55,285 nt of DNA from Planctomycetota bacterium (GTDB lineage: Bacteria; Planctomycetota; Planctomycetia; Isosphaerales; Isosphaeraceae): assembly GCA_021791715.1 (NCBI GenBank), contig JAJYWB010000040.1, positions 1 through 55,285 on the forward strand, read 5' to 3'. The notes under the pieces are model-generated. The model did not search any database and was not told the origin of the DNA. It was given only the letters and a program-made list of their open reading frames with translations. The translations under genes were made by a program, and so were the position numbers. Shown here in pieces: positions 29,447-38,363 of the stretch. Each line of letters opens with the position of its first letter. The stretch's first letter is position 1.

Positions 29447-30051
29447 CTCTCGTTCTCGCTCAACCCTCGCCGTTCGCCGCGGGCGATCGAACGCTCGCGG
29501 CGAAGGCGTTTCCAATCAAAAGAAAGAATCGGTCGAGGTGAATCCGGATCGATTCGAAGCGTGATCAGCCGATTTTCGGTCCTCCTCCTTCGCTCCGGAA
29601 CGATTCACGCCGCATTGGAGAATATCGAAATCGTCGATCCCCGAGCGCCGACCCGGCGTGCGGCGGGGCTTGATTTTATCTTGATAGATATGGATCAATA
29701 AACTTGCGTCGTTTAAAAGGCCGGACGCGCTCGCGGCGGAGCCCTCGCCTCGGAAGGCCGTTCGGGGTCGGCGAGGCGACGACCGGGGCGAAGTTCGCCG
29801 ATATCGCCAAAACGAGGCGATCGAGGACGGCTATAACCCGGGATCTCCCTATGTTCCCATCATGTTAATCATCATATCCGTGTTCGTTTTATTAAAGACC
29901 GATCTGGATCGATCGACGACTTCTCGACCATGCCGATTCACCAATCGTGATCGTTCCGGTTAAGATGGAATAAGATCGAAAGAACTTCGAGCGTCGACCG
30001 TGCGCCTCGGGCGAGGCGAGCGGATTCCGATCAAGAAGGGAGCGGGGCGTC
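29447..30051. other. Intergenic upstream of the fluoride genes
   Basis: 605 bases. I looked for a fluoride riboswitch in front of crcB and could not find its conserved core. No gene is supported. Confidence 0.45.
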
Positions 30052-30588
30052 TTGGACATCTGGAGTCGGATCGTCGCGGTTTCGATCGGCGGCGTGCTGG
30101 GCGTGAACGCGCGCTACTGGTTCGGCGTTTGGATCAACAAGTGGACAAGTCCACAATTTCCGTGGGCGACATTTCTGATCAACGTATCCGGGTCGTTCTT
30201 GATCGGGGTGTTGGCGGTATTGTTCGATCGTTGGTCGCCGCAATCGAGGCTACGGCTGCTTTCGATCACGGGTTTTCTGGGAGGTTACACCACGTTCTCA
30301 AGCTACGCGCTCGAATCGGCCACGCTCTGGGAACGAGGCGAAAAAGGGCTCGCGGCGTCTTATCTATTCGGCAGCGTGGCGGGAGGGCTTGTCGGCGTGT
30401 TCCTGGGGATCGCGCTCGCCAGGGCGATCACGATTCCATCGTGGGAGAGGACCGTGGCGAACGGCGCCTCGGTCGAATCGAAGGCGCCAAAATCCTCAAA
30501 CGCGACGAGCGAGGAACAGGCGTATTCGACTCGATCCTCTCCCCCGGAAAGCGCGCCGTTCTTGATCGATCGGGATGCGAAAGAATGA
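30052..30588 (+). CDS. crcB: Fluoride channel CrcB/Fluc
   Basis: 178 residues from a TTG at 30052 with GGGAG about 11 bases upstream; no in-frame ATG precedes the first helix. Four membrane helices and the family motifs: GGVLGVNARYWFG, TFLINVSGSFLIGVL and GFLGGYTTFSSYALES (the conserved TTFSS turn). Two such chains form the channel that lets fluoride out of the cytoplasm. The last 45 residues are a polar tail longer than usual. Its stop overlaps the start of the DUF190 gene by four bases (ATGA), so the two are translated together. Confidence 0.94.
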   Translation: MDIWSRIVAVSIGGVLGVNARYWFGVWINKWTSPQFPWATFLINVSGSFLIGVLAVLFDRWSPQSRLRLLSITGFLGGYTTFSSYALESATLWERGEKGLAASYLFGSVAGGLVGVFLGIALARAITIPSWERTVANGASVESKAPKSSNATSEEQAYSTRSSPPESAPFLIDRDAKE

Positions 30589-31370
30589 TCGACGACGCTT
30601 CGATATTACGTTTGTACCTGAACGCCGACGATCGACGCGACGGCGCGCCGCTTTATCGCACGGTCGTCGAACGCGCCGGGAGCGAGGGGCTCGCGGGAGC
30701 TTCGGCTTTCGCGGTCGAGGTCGGTTTCGGCTCGCATCATCGGATCCATGATCGTTCTTGCGAGTATTCGTCATACGATATTCCGATCACGATCGAGATC
30801 GTCGATTCCAACACGAATATCCAATCATTCTTAAATAAAATTGAACATTTGATAGACGAGGGGCTCGCCGTCGTTTCGCGCGTTCGGGTGATTCGTTACG
30901 TCGCGGGGGAGCCGGGATCGGCCGAGGCGAATTCCGACGCCCCTCCGCGAGTTCGAGCGTTTCCCGACGAAGACTCGCGAGCTCGAGCCGAAACGACATC
31001 CCAAGATATTCAAGAGCCGGAGATTGAGACGATGACGATCGAAGGGGACGCGCAACGATTGACGATTTACGTGGGCGAATCGGACACATGGAAAGGACGA
31101 AATCTCGCGATGGCGATTGTGGAACGGTGTCGCTCCGCGGGAATGGCGGGAGCGACCGTCGAGCGTGGCGTCATGGGGTTCGGCAAGCGATCGGTGATTC
31201 ATCGCGCCAAGCCGCTCTGCCTGTCCGAGGATCTTCCCGAACGGATCGAGGTGATCGATCGCGCCGAACGAATTCGCGAGCTGATCGACCTCCTCGATCC
31301 GATGCTCGGAGGCGGGCTCGTCGTCGTCGAAGATGTACATGTCGTTCAATACCGTCATGAATCACGGTAA
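30585..31370 (+). CDS. Double DUF190 protein, partner of CrcB
   Basis: 261 residues. Two DUF190 domains in one chain: about residues 1-105 (ILRLYLNADDRRDGAPLYRT ... GLAGASAFAVEVGFG ... VRVIRYVAG) and 147-261 (QRLTIYVGESDTWKGRNLAM ... GMAGATVERGVMGFG ... VHVVQYRHE). Between them is a charged linker. DUF190 proteins are small ferredoxin-like-fold proteins encoded beside CrcB in many bacteria and may regulate the channel. Fusion of two is less common. The start is in the ATGA overlap with crcB. Confidence 0.93.
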   Translation: MIDDASILRLYLNADDRRDGAPLYRTVVERAGSEGLAGASAFAVEVGFGSHHRIHDRSCEYSSYDIPITIEIVDSNTNIQSFLNKIEHLIDEGLAVVSRVRVIRYVAGEPGSAEANSDAPPRVRAFPDEDSRARAETTSQDIQEPEIETMTIEGDAQRLTIYVGESDTWKGRNLAMAIVERCRSAGMAGATVERGVMGFGKRSVIHRAKPLCLSEDLPERIEVIDRAERIRELIDLLDPMLGGGLVVVEDVHVVQYRHESR

Positions 31371-31407
31371 CGATTCCAAGAGATGCCGATCCGATTTACT
31401 TCGTAAA

Positions 31408-33222
31408 ATGATTTTTCTTAGTAGTTATTTTTTTGTTCTTTTATTGATTATTCCGCCGCTTTGGCGTCGGTCGCGGCGCGGGGTTCGCTCGCGGTCGATC
31501 GAGTCGATCGAATTGGGTCGATCGGGAACGCCTTCGAACGACGGTCGAATCGCTTGGATCGCGGCGATCGCGCTTTTGGCGTTCGCCGCTGCCGGACCGA
31601 TGTGGGGGAGCGGCGCTTCGGTTTCGCGGAGCGTCGGCCAAGACTTGACGATTGTGATCGACGTCAGTAGAAGCATGGGGGTCGAGGACGCGGCGCCGAA
31701 TCGGCTCGCGGTCGCGATACGATCGGCTCGGAGTTTGATCGGGGCGATCGCCGAATCGCGCGGGTCGAGGGTCGGTTTGATCGCTTTCGCGGGGCGAGGC
31801 GTCGTTCGCTCGCCGCTCACCGAAAGTTTCGCGGGGTTCGACGACGCGCTCGGAGCGCTCAAGCCGGGAGGGGTGAAGCCGGGAGGGAGCGATCTCGGCG
31901 CGGCGATCCGCGCCGCGCGCGATCTGTTCGACGATCAGCCTCATCCCGAGGGTCGAACGATCGTCGTTCTGAGCGACGGAGAGGATCACGAGGGATCGTG
32001 GCGCGACGAACTCGTCGAATTGCGAAACGCACATATTATTGTTCACACGATTGCGATAGGCGACGCCGATAAAGGAGGGCCCGTACCGATTTATGAAGAA
32101 GAATCTGAGCGTGTTTTGACTTACCAGGGCCGGCCCGTGACGTCGAAGCGCGACGATCGCGCGCTCGAGGCGATCGCTCGCGAAACGGGAGGGGTGTTTT
32201 TGCCGATCGGAACGACCTCGGCCGATCTTGGGTCGCTGTATCGCAAGACGATCGCCCCCGCCGCGAAACGCGAGCGCGAGCGGTTGGAACCTCCCGAGAG
32301 AACGCACCGGTACGCTCCGTTCGTCTCGGCGGCGCTTGCGATCGGCGTTATCGGCTCGTGGCCGGGGTTCGGCCGAAAGCGAAACACGAAGCATCGCAAA
32401 CCACGACACGCGGGTTTCGGAGCGACGAAACGCGTTCCGAAGAGGGATCTCGATCGTGAAGCTCGCTCCGCGAACGCGCCATTATTAATTATGCTTTTAT
32501 TATTTATGATGTTTATGATATCGGGTGCGAATAGGGAGCCCTCGGCGCGCGATTGGGCGAGTTCGGGCGCCTCGGCGTTCCAGAAGAGGGATTACGCGGC
32601 CGCGTTGGAGGCTTTTGAACGGTGCGTTCGGCTTGATCCACGATCGCCGATCGCTCGATACAACGCCGCCGAGGCGCTTTATCAACTCGGGCGCGACGCC
32701 GAAGCGATCGTCCGCTATCGAGATGCGCGAGCGAGAACAAAAAACAATAACATAATGATGCTTAAGATTGATTACGGATTGGCGAACGCGTTATTGGGAT
32801 CGGGAAATTTGCGCGGGTCGATTTCGGCGTATGATCGTTGTATTGCGAACAAGGCGAAGGGTTTGATCGCCGATCGAGTGAGGCGAGACGCGGCGGTCAA
32901 TCGCACCTTCGCCGTCGGGCTGTTGAATCCGCCGAAGAGCGAGTCTCGGCCGCCGAACGACGCCGAAAGCGACGGCGCCCCGAAAACGAATCCACGTCGT
33001 TCGCGCTCGACCGTCGGCGAGAGTTCGGGAGGCGATTCGCCGCCTCCCGCGAACTCGACAAGGCGCACGGGGGGCGCCGGAGGGGGATCGTCGAGCCCGC
33101 CCGGCCGCGAGGTCGATCCCGCGTCGACGCTCGAAAACGCGATTAAACGCATCCAGGATTCTAAAAATCGACGTCCTTTTCATGAAATCGACGCCCCCGA
33201 CCCGGAACGCAAAGATTGGTGA
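31408..33222 (+). CDS. BatB-BatC fusion: VWA domain plus TPR membrane protein
   Basis: 604 residues. Two N-terminal helices, then a von Willebrand factor A domain (about 80-270) with its metal site DVSRSMG (Asp85, Ser87, Ser89) and TIVVLSDGEDHEG. A helix near 315-335 and another near 375-395 follow, then TPR repeats (about 400-520) as in BatC, and a low-complexity Ser/Pro/Gly tail. The Bat (aerotolerance) system in Bacteroidetes and planctomycetes keeps these as separate batB and batC genes or fuses them as here. The frame is open from 31333; I use the ATG at 31408, before the first helix, but none of the candidate starts has a good ribosome site. batD follows 91 bases later. Confidence 0.85.
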   Translation: MIFLSSYFFVLLLIIPPLWRRSRRGVRSRSIESIELGRSGTPSNDGRIAWIAAIALLAFAAAGPMWGSGASVSRSVGQDLTIVIDVSRSMGVEDAAPNRLAVAIRSARSLIGAIAESRGSRVGLIAFAGRGVVRSPLTESFAGFDDALGALKPGGVKPGGSDLGAAIRAARDLFDDQPHPEGRTIVVLSDGEDHEGSWRDELVELRNAHIIVHTIAIGDADKGGPVPIYEEESERVLTYQGRPVTSKRDDRALEAIARETGGVFLPIGTTSADLGSLYRKTIAPAAKRERERLEPPERTHRYAPFVSAALAIGVIGSWPGFGRKRNTKHRKPRHAGFGATKRVPKRDLDREARSANAPLLIMLLLFMMFMISGANREPSARDWASSGASAFQKRDYAAALEAFERCVRLDPRSPIARYNAAEALYQLGRDAEAIVRYRDARARTKNNNIMMLKIDYGLANALLGSGNLRGSISAYDRCIANKAKGLIADRVRRDAAVNRTFAVGLLNPPKSESRPPNDAESDGAPKTNPRRSRSTVGESSGGDSPPPANSTRRTGGAGGGSSSPPGREVDPASTLENAIKRIQDSKNRRPFHEIDAPDPERKDW

Positions 33223-33313
33223 AACGAGGATTCCCGATGAAACGAATCGATCAAAGTGAACGATCCAGCCCGATCGCTCGCGTCACAAATCCTCAAAGAA
33301 TGAATCATCCAGG

Positions 33314-34624
33314 ATGAATACTCGTTATTTTAAGTATTTCTTTGTTTCGTTGATTCTCTTGAAATCGACGCTCGTTCGATCCGACGACGACGAATCGATC
33401 CGGGTCGACGCGGCGATCGAGACGAATCGTTGTTATGTGGGAGAATCGGTATTGCTGCGAGTTCAGGCGGTCGCCGCGGGAGCTCGACCGAAGATCGAGC
33501 CCCCCGCGATCGACGGAGTCGAACTCGTTCCGATCGGCCGCGATATGAGACAGCTCGCCACGACCGCGATCGGCGATCGCGTTCACGAAACAATGCTATA
33601 TCGCTGGGATTATCGAATCACGCCGTTTCGCGTCGGCGTGATCGTCGTCCCTCCGTTTCGCGTCAAGGGTGAGGAAAAACAAGGCGTCGGCAAACCGATT
33701 CGATTCGAGGCGGTCGCGCCTCCCGCATCGGGACGTCCCGATACGTTTTTGGGAGGGATCGGTCGCGTATCGATCGCCGTCAAGGTCGAGCCGAGATCGA
33801 CGCGCGTCGGCGAAACGGTCGAAATCGACGTGACGTTAAAAGGCGAAGGGGCTTCGGGTTCGGTCCGATCGCCCGCGATCGAACGGTTGATTCGGCCCAA
33901 ATTGAACGGTGAAATTCGCGAGATCGAGCCGAGTTACACGATCGATCCCCCCGAACGAACATATCGCTACTTGTTTAAACCGATGACGGCGGGAGATCTC
34001 TCGGTAGGTCCGATCACCGCGGCGACGTTCGATCCCGAAAGCGAGCGATATCAAACCCGGGTCGCTCCGAGCGTCAAAATTCACGTCGTCGACGCCGCGC
34101 CGTTCGACGTTCGCAAGGCGCGTTCGGCGGGAGAGGCGATCGTCGAACCAATCGAGAAGGATGAGAACCCCGATCGATTGCGAATCGAGGTCGCGATTGG
34201 GGCGGCGGGGGCGATGATTTTATCCGCGACGGCGTGGATCGGTTATTACGTTTGGATGCGACGACGCGATGCGAGTTCGCCGAGTCGAGCGATCGAACGT
34301 CTGCAACAAGAGGCGATCAAGGCGAAAAACTTGGTTGAGGCCGCGGAGGCGATCCAGGAGCGTTTGGCGGGATACCTTCATCGGACGGTCGACGCGCCCG
34401 CGGGAGCGACGACGCCCGAGGAGGCTTATCGGGCGATTTACAAATTAACTGACAATGATGATTTAGCACGTCGTGGACGAGATCTATTTTCGGAGTGCGA
34501 CGACGCGCGGTTCGGCGGCGAGTCGATCACGGCGGATCGAACGGGAATGATCGAGCGGGCTGGATTGTTGGTTCGCGACTTGTTGAAATACGACCCGCGA
34601 CCTCGCCGGGGAAAAGCCCCCTGA
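33314..34624 (+). CDS. BatD-like membrane protein
   Basis: 436 residues. Signal peptide (about 1-22), then two extracytoplasmic beta-sandwich domains (about 30-130 and 150-260) with the BatD patterns YVGESVLLRVQAVAAG, YRWDYRITPFRVGVIVVPPF, RVGETVEIDVTLKGEG and YLFKPMTAGDLSVGPI. A single membrane helix (about 293-315) and a cytoplasmic helical tail follow. BatD is a partner of the VWA Bat proteins; the system is linked to envelope stress and oxygen tolerance but its chemistry is not known. It follows the BatB-BatC gene; MoxR and DUF58 genes that usually begin such clusters are not in this window. Confidence 0.85.
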   Translation: MNTRYFKYFFVSLILLKSTLVRSDDDESIRVDAAIETNRCYVGESVLLRVQAVAAGARPKIEPPAIDGVELVPIGRDMRQLATTAIGDRVHETMLYRWDYRITPFRVGVIVVPPFRVKGEEKQGVGKPIRFEAVAPPASGRPDTFLGGIGRVSIAVKVEPRSTRVGETVEIDVTLKGEGASGSVRSPAIERLIRPKLNGEIREIEPSYTIDPPERTYRYLFKPMTAGDLSVGPITAATFDPESERYQTRVAPSVKIHVVDAAPFDVRKARSAGEAIVEPIEKDENPDRLRIEVAIGAAGAMILSATAWIGYYVWMRRRDASSPSRAIERLQQEAIKAKNLVEAAEAIQERLAGYLHRTVDAPAGATTPEEAYRAIYKLTDNDDLARRGRDLFSECDDARFGGESITADRTGMIERAGLLVRDLLKYDPRPRRGKAP

Positions 34625-34775
34625 AACGGCGGCCGCGGGAATGCCCGAAGACACTTGAGAATATGAACAGAATAAGCAGGTAAGGGCTTGTGTGTTATGT
34701 CTGGTTAACGTTTGCGAGGGTCGGGATCGCCGCGGGGTGAAAATCGAGTACGAAGTCGCGGCGATCGTAACTCAT

Positions 34776-36002
34776 TTAGGTATGAGCGAACACCACGCGG
34801 GATTGAGTGGTGTTAAAGATTTCACGGACGGCGGATTTGGGATCGCGTTTGCGTCGGACCTCGAAGCCCTCGAGCTGAATCGGCGTGATCGTTCGATTGA
34901 TCAAAAGCTCGATCGCGGTGAGGGGATCTCCCTGGTCGGGGCAAACGAATAAGTAGGCGACGCCGTCGCGTCCCATCCGTCCCGTGCGACCGATCCGATG
35001 AACGTAATTCTCGGGATCGTCGGGGATATCGTAATTGATGACATGGCTGATCCCTTCGACGTCGATGCCGCGACCGACGACGTCGGTGGCGACAAGAATC
35101 GGGATCGACCCGTCGCGGAAACCGCGCATCACGCGGTTGCGTTCGGATTGGTTCAGGTCGCCGTGCATCGCGGCTGCGCCTTTGAGGCGGGCCGAAAGCA
35201 TGCGACCGAGTTTGTCGGCGCCCCGCTTGGTTCGCGTGAAGACGATGCATTGGCGGGGTTTATCGCGCTCGAGCAAGTAAAGCAACGCGTCGAACTTTCG
35301 TTCGTGCTCGATGCTGATGTAACACTGCCGAATCGTCTCGACCGTCGGCTCATCCTTGGAAAGGTTGAGTTCGACGGGTTGATACATGTACTTTTGAGCG
35401 AGCTTACGAATTTCGGGACTGATCGTCGCCGAAAGGAGCATCGTCTGGTGAGGCGAAGGCGTACGTTTGAGGATCCGTTCGATATCGGGTCGGAATCCGA
35501 TATCGAGCATCCGGTCGGCCTCGTCGAGGACGACGTGGAAGATTTCGCTCAGGTCGAGCGTTTTCCGTTGAATGTGATCAAGCACGCGACCGGGCGTGCC
35601 GACGACGATATCGACGCCGTGTTCCAGCGATCGAAGCTGCTTATGAATGGCCTCTCCGCCGTAAATACCGCGCACGACGACAGGGTGACCGTAGGCGAAT
35701 TTCTCGAATTCGACGACGATCTGCTGAACGAGTTCACGCGTGGGGGCGAGTACGATCGCCTGCGGTCCACGTCCGCCGGGTTCGAGCATTTCGATCAAGG
35801 GGATCGCGAATGCGGCGGTTTTCCCCGTTCCCGTCTTCGCTTGGCCGATCACGTCGTGACCGTCGAGCGCCACGGGAATCATTTCCGCCTGAATCGGAGA
35901 GGGGGTCAGGAAGTGTGCGCGTTTCAAGGCGTGAAGCATATGAGGGCTAAGGCCCATCGAGGAGAACCCGGTCGCGGGTTCCTCGACTGCTCGTTGAATC
36001 AA
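34776..36002 (-). CDS. DEAD-box RNA helicase
   Basis: 408 residues from a TTG at 36002, chosen because GAGGAG lies 7 bases upstream; the first ATG would cut into the Q motif region. All helicase motifs are present: TPSPIQAEMIPVAL (Q motif), AKTGTGKTAAF (I), PTRELVQQI (Ia), GTPGRVLDH (Ib), DEAD (II, in VVLDEADRML), SAT (III), IVFTRTKRGADKL (IV), ATDVVGRGIDV (V) and HRIGRTGRMG (VI). It unwinds RNA using ATP, in ribosome assembly or RNA decay. It has only a short C-terminal tail, so the partner or substrate preference cannot be read. Convergent with batD. Confidence 0.96.
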   Translation of the reverse strand: MIQRAVEEPATGFSSMGLSPHMLHALKRAHFLTPSPIQAEMIPVALDGHDVIGQAKTGTGKTAAFAIPLIEMLEPGGRGPQAIVLAPTRELVQQIVVEFEKFAYGHPVVVRGIYGGEAIHKQLRSLEHGVDIVVGTPGRVLDHIQRKTLDLSEIFHVVLDEADRMLDIGFRPDIERILKRTPSPHQTMLLSATISPEIRKLAQKYMYQPVELNLSKDEPTVETIRQCYISIEHERKFDALLYLLERDKPRQCIVFTRTKRGADKLGRMLSARLKGAAAMHGDLNQSERNRVMRGFRDGSIPILVATDVVGRGIDVEGISHVINYDIPDDPENYVHRIGRTGRMGRDGVAYLFVCPDQGDPLTAIELLINRTITPIQLEGFEVRRKRDPKSAVREIFNTTQSRVVFAHT

Positions 36003-36358
36003 AAAAAACTCCTCAAAAACTGATGGTTAACGAATCGTGCAACCGATTCTTTGGGGATCTCTCATCTATCTAGCTACAATAGAGTTTACAGACTCGATCC
36101 GGCCGAGTCAAAGCCAAGTCGGCGATTTTTTCGAGATTCATCAAAGTTTCGAGCGAAATCGACCCACGATCCCGCGGCCGAATCGCCGCGACGACATTAA
36201 CGCATGGGTTATTCAATAAGCGAAGACGCGACGCTTTCCGAATCGATTCCGAGCGAATCTGTAACAATCGTTGAATAGCGATCTTTTCATGCGAGCTTGA
36301 GAATCGCCCGGGTCGACGGTCGCGGGCGACAGCGATCGTCGACCCGAGCGCGAAGGAT
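36003..36358. other. Intergenic with an inverted repeat
   Basis: 356 bases. At 36308-36347 the arms CCGGGTCGACG and CGTCGACCCG form an imperfect hairpin with an 18-base loop, just after the stop of the LTxxQ gene on the minus strand. It could end transcription there but has no T-run. Nothing else is recognised; the helicase promoter must lie near 36010-36100. Confidence 0.45.
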
Positions 36359-36754
36359 TTACTTCGAAGACTTGGCGCCCTTTTTCTTCGCGGCGCGTTC
36401 CTCGGATTGCTCCTTGTCGATCTTGCGTCGATCCTCGAGCAATTTCTTTTGGGTGGGAGTAAGCACAGATTCACATTCTTTGAGTGATTGCGCTTCAAGG
36501 TCGTCGATTTGGCGTTGCAGTTCGGCGATCTTGCCGGCGTGTTTGGCGCGGATCGAGTAGATCTTTTCCTTCTGTTCGCTCGTCAGTCCGATGTCGCCGA
36601 AGAGGGGCGGCACGCGGCGCGACGGATCGCCCTTCTTCTTGCTCGAAGCCGACTTTCCCGAAGGCTCTTGTCCCTGGACGTCGCCGAGGAGTCCGGCGCC
36701 CAGTATCAACGCGACGCCCAAACTCGCAGCGAACGCTTTGCGCGACCCGATCAT
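36359..36754 (-). CDS. Periplasmic LTxxQ-type protein (CpxP/Spy-like pattern)
   Basis: 131 residues. Signal peptide about 1-28 (AFAASLGVALILGAGLLGDV). The mature part is almost all helix: IGLTSEQKEKIYSIRAKHAG and CESVLTPTQKKLLEDRRK carry two LTxxQ-like motifs, as in Spy/CpxP chaperones and metal-sensing proteins, and the end is Lys-rich. Periplasmic chaperone or stress protein is likely by family, though the match is by pattern only. GAGGG lies 6 bases before the ATG at 36754. Confidence 0.75.
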   Translation of the reverse strand: MIGSRKAFAASLGVALILGAGLLGDVQGQEPSGKSASSKKKGDPSRRVPPLFGDIGLTSEQKEKIYSIRAKHAGKIAELQRQIDDLEAQSLKECESVLTPTQKKLLEDRRKIDKEQSEERAAKKKGAKSSK

Positions 36755-37161
36755 GTTCGGCCCTCTCGATAATGATCAATGTTGTGAAGGATGAGAAACG
36801 GACCTCGATACGTTAAACGATCGCGCACCGTGGAACCAGAGGCCGAAGCCGAAAATCAACGCGCGTCGAACCGAAACCAGCTTTCGCCGAATCCGTCGTC
36901 TGAAAAACTCTCGTCCGATCGAAATCGCGCCGTGCGGTCCCGATGAACCGACAAACGCGCTGAAAGCTCGGCGGAATCGTCGGAACTCCGATCGCGTCCG
37001 ATCATTGCATCGCCCGATCGGAATATTCTGAAATTTCCGTTTCGGCTCTTGACCGAACGAAGCGCGCGGGCGATGATTGATAGTGCCCTTCAGTGAAGTC
37101 GGGTCTCCAGCCGCTTGATCGCCGTCGAGACGGCGGCGCGTTCCTCAATCGGGAGACAAAC
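36755..37161. other. Intergenic between divergent genes
   Basis: 407 bases. It must hold the promoters for the LTxxQ gene (left) and the GH18 gene (right); I see no convincing -35/-10 pair and no further gene. Confidence 0.45.
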
Positions 37162-38136
37162 ATGCGTACACGACGCGCTTGGTTGGCTTCGACGTTTGTC
37201 ATTTTCGGTCTTTTTTCGGCGCATCACGCGTTCGCGTTCGATCCCCCGGCCGGGGATTCTCATAACAAATCGGCGAGTTCGGCTCGCTTCGCGGTCGTAG
37301 GTTACATTCCCAACTACCATGTCGACCGTCTCGAACAATTCGATCTCGATCGGCTGACCGACCTGATTTTTTTCTCGATCGAGCCGACCGCCGAGGGGAG
37401 CGTCGATCGCCAAACGCTTACCCCGGAGACTCTCTCACACCTGCAAGCGTTGAAAGCGAAACACGGGTTTCGCTTGCTCGTTTCGGTGGGGGGATGGGGT
37501 CGATCGAACCATTTCGCCGAAATGGCGCGGAATTTGACGAATCGGCGTCGATTCGTCGTCGAACTCACGCGTTTTTGCGTGAACAATCAATTCGACGGCG
37601 TCGATTACGACTGGGAACACCCGCGCAATCCCGGCGAAGAGTCCGCCTACGCGTCGTTGATCAGCGAAACCAAAAAGTCGTTTCAATCGAGGCGTATGAT
37701 CGTCACCGCGGCGATCGCCGCGTGGCAAAGGATGCCCAAAGAGGGGCTCAAAGCGCTCGATCGAATTCATTTAATGGCGTATGATCATGAGCAGCGGCAT
37801 TCGACGGTCGAGAGCGCGATCGCGGATATCGATATGTTGATTAGTAAAGGCGTGCCGGCTACGAAGATTTGCCTCGGCGCTCCGCTTTACGGCCGGATGA
37901 TCAAAGACGCGAACGAGGTGAGGACTTACGGCGAGATCGTCGGTCGGTCTCATCCCGCCCCGAACGTCGACGAGGTCGACGGCTGCTATTTCAACGGCAT
38001 CGAAACGATGAAGCGCAAAGCCGCGATCGTTCGAGAGCGCGGGCTCGCGGGAATGATGATTTGGGAGATCGGCCAAGACGCTCCCGGAGATTCCTCGCTG
38101 CTGAAAGCGATCTCGACCGAGCTGAACGCTCCTTAG
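37162..38136 (+). CDS. Secreted glycoside hydrolase family 18 protein
   Basis: 324 residues from the ATG at 37162 with GGGAG 8 bases upstream. Signal peptide about 1-25. GH18 signatures: VVGYIPNYHVD (first strand), LLVSVGGWGRS, and the catalytic DGVDYDWE at 145-152 with acid Glu152, later HLMAYDHE and GMMIWEIGQD at the last barrel strand. These enzymes cut beta-1,4 links next to N-acetyl sugars, as in chitin or peptidoglycan-like chains. It is short, with one catalytic barrel and no binding module. Substrate specificity cannot be read. EF-G follows on the same strand after 227 bases. Confidence 0.92.
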   Translation: MRTRRAWLASTFVIFGLFSAHHAFAFDPPAGDSHNKSASSARFAVVGYIPNYHVDRLEQFDLDRLTDLIFFSIEPTAEGSVDRQTLTPETLSHLQALKAKHGFRLLVSVGGWGRSNHFAEMARNLTNRRRFVVELTRFCVNNQFDGVDYDWEHPRNPGEESAYASLISETKKSFQSRRMIVTAAIAAWQRMPKEGLKALDRIHLMAYDHEQRHSTVESAIADIDMLISKGVPATKICLGAPLYGRMIKDANEVRTYGEIVGRSHPAPNVDEVDGCYFNGIETMKRKAAIVRERGLAGMMIWEIGQDAPGDSSLLKAISTELNAP

Positions 38137-38363
38137 CCTTTTGAACCCTCGTTTACGAACGTCGTCGATCGGATCGAACTTCGAATCGCTCGACGAAGTT
38201 CGCTCAAGTTCTTCCTCCGGGCGCCCGAATCGACTCGGTTCGCGTTCCAACCGCGAACCGAGATCGTACTCGCGCTGTGCGTTCGTCGTCGGTCGGTTAA
38301 GCTGGTACGATCATTGATCGTCCCGACTTGAAACTCGACGCGACACCTGGAACGAACGCGAAC

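Noticed and set aside
29447..30051. Fluoride riboswitch before crcB
   Set aside because: I could not find the conserved GGxGATGG...pseudoknot core; a covariance-model search would be decisive.
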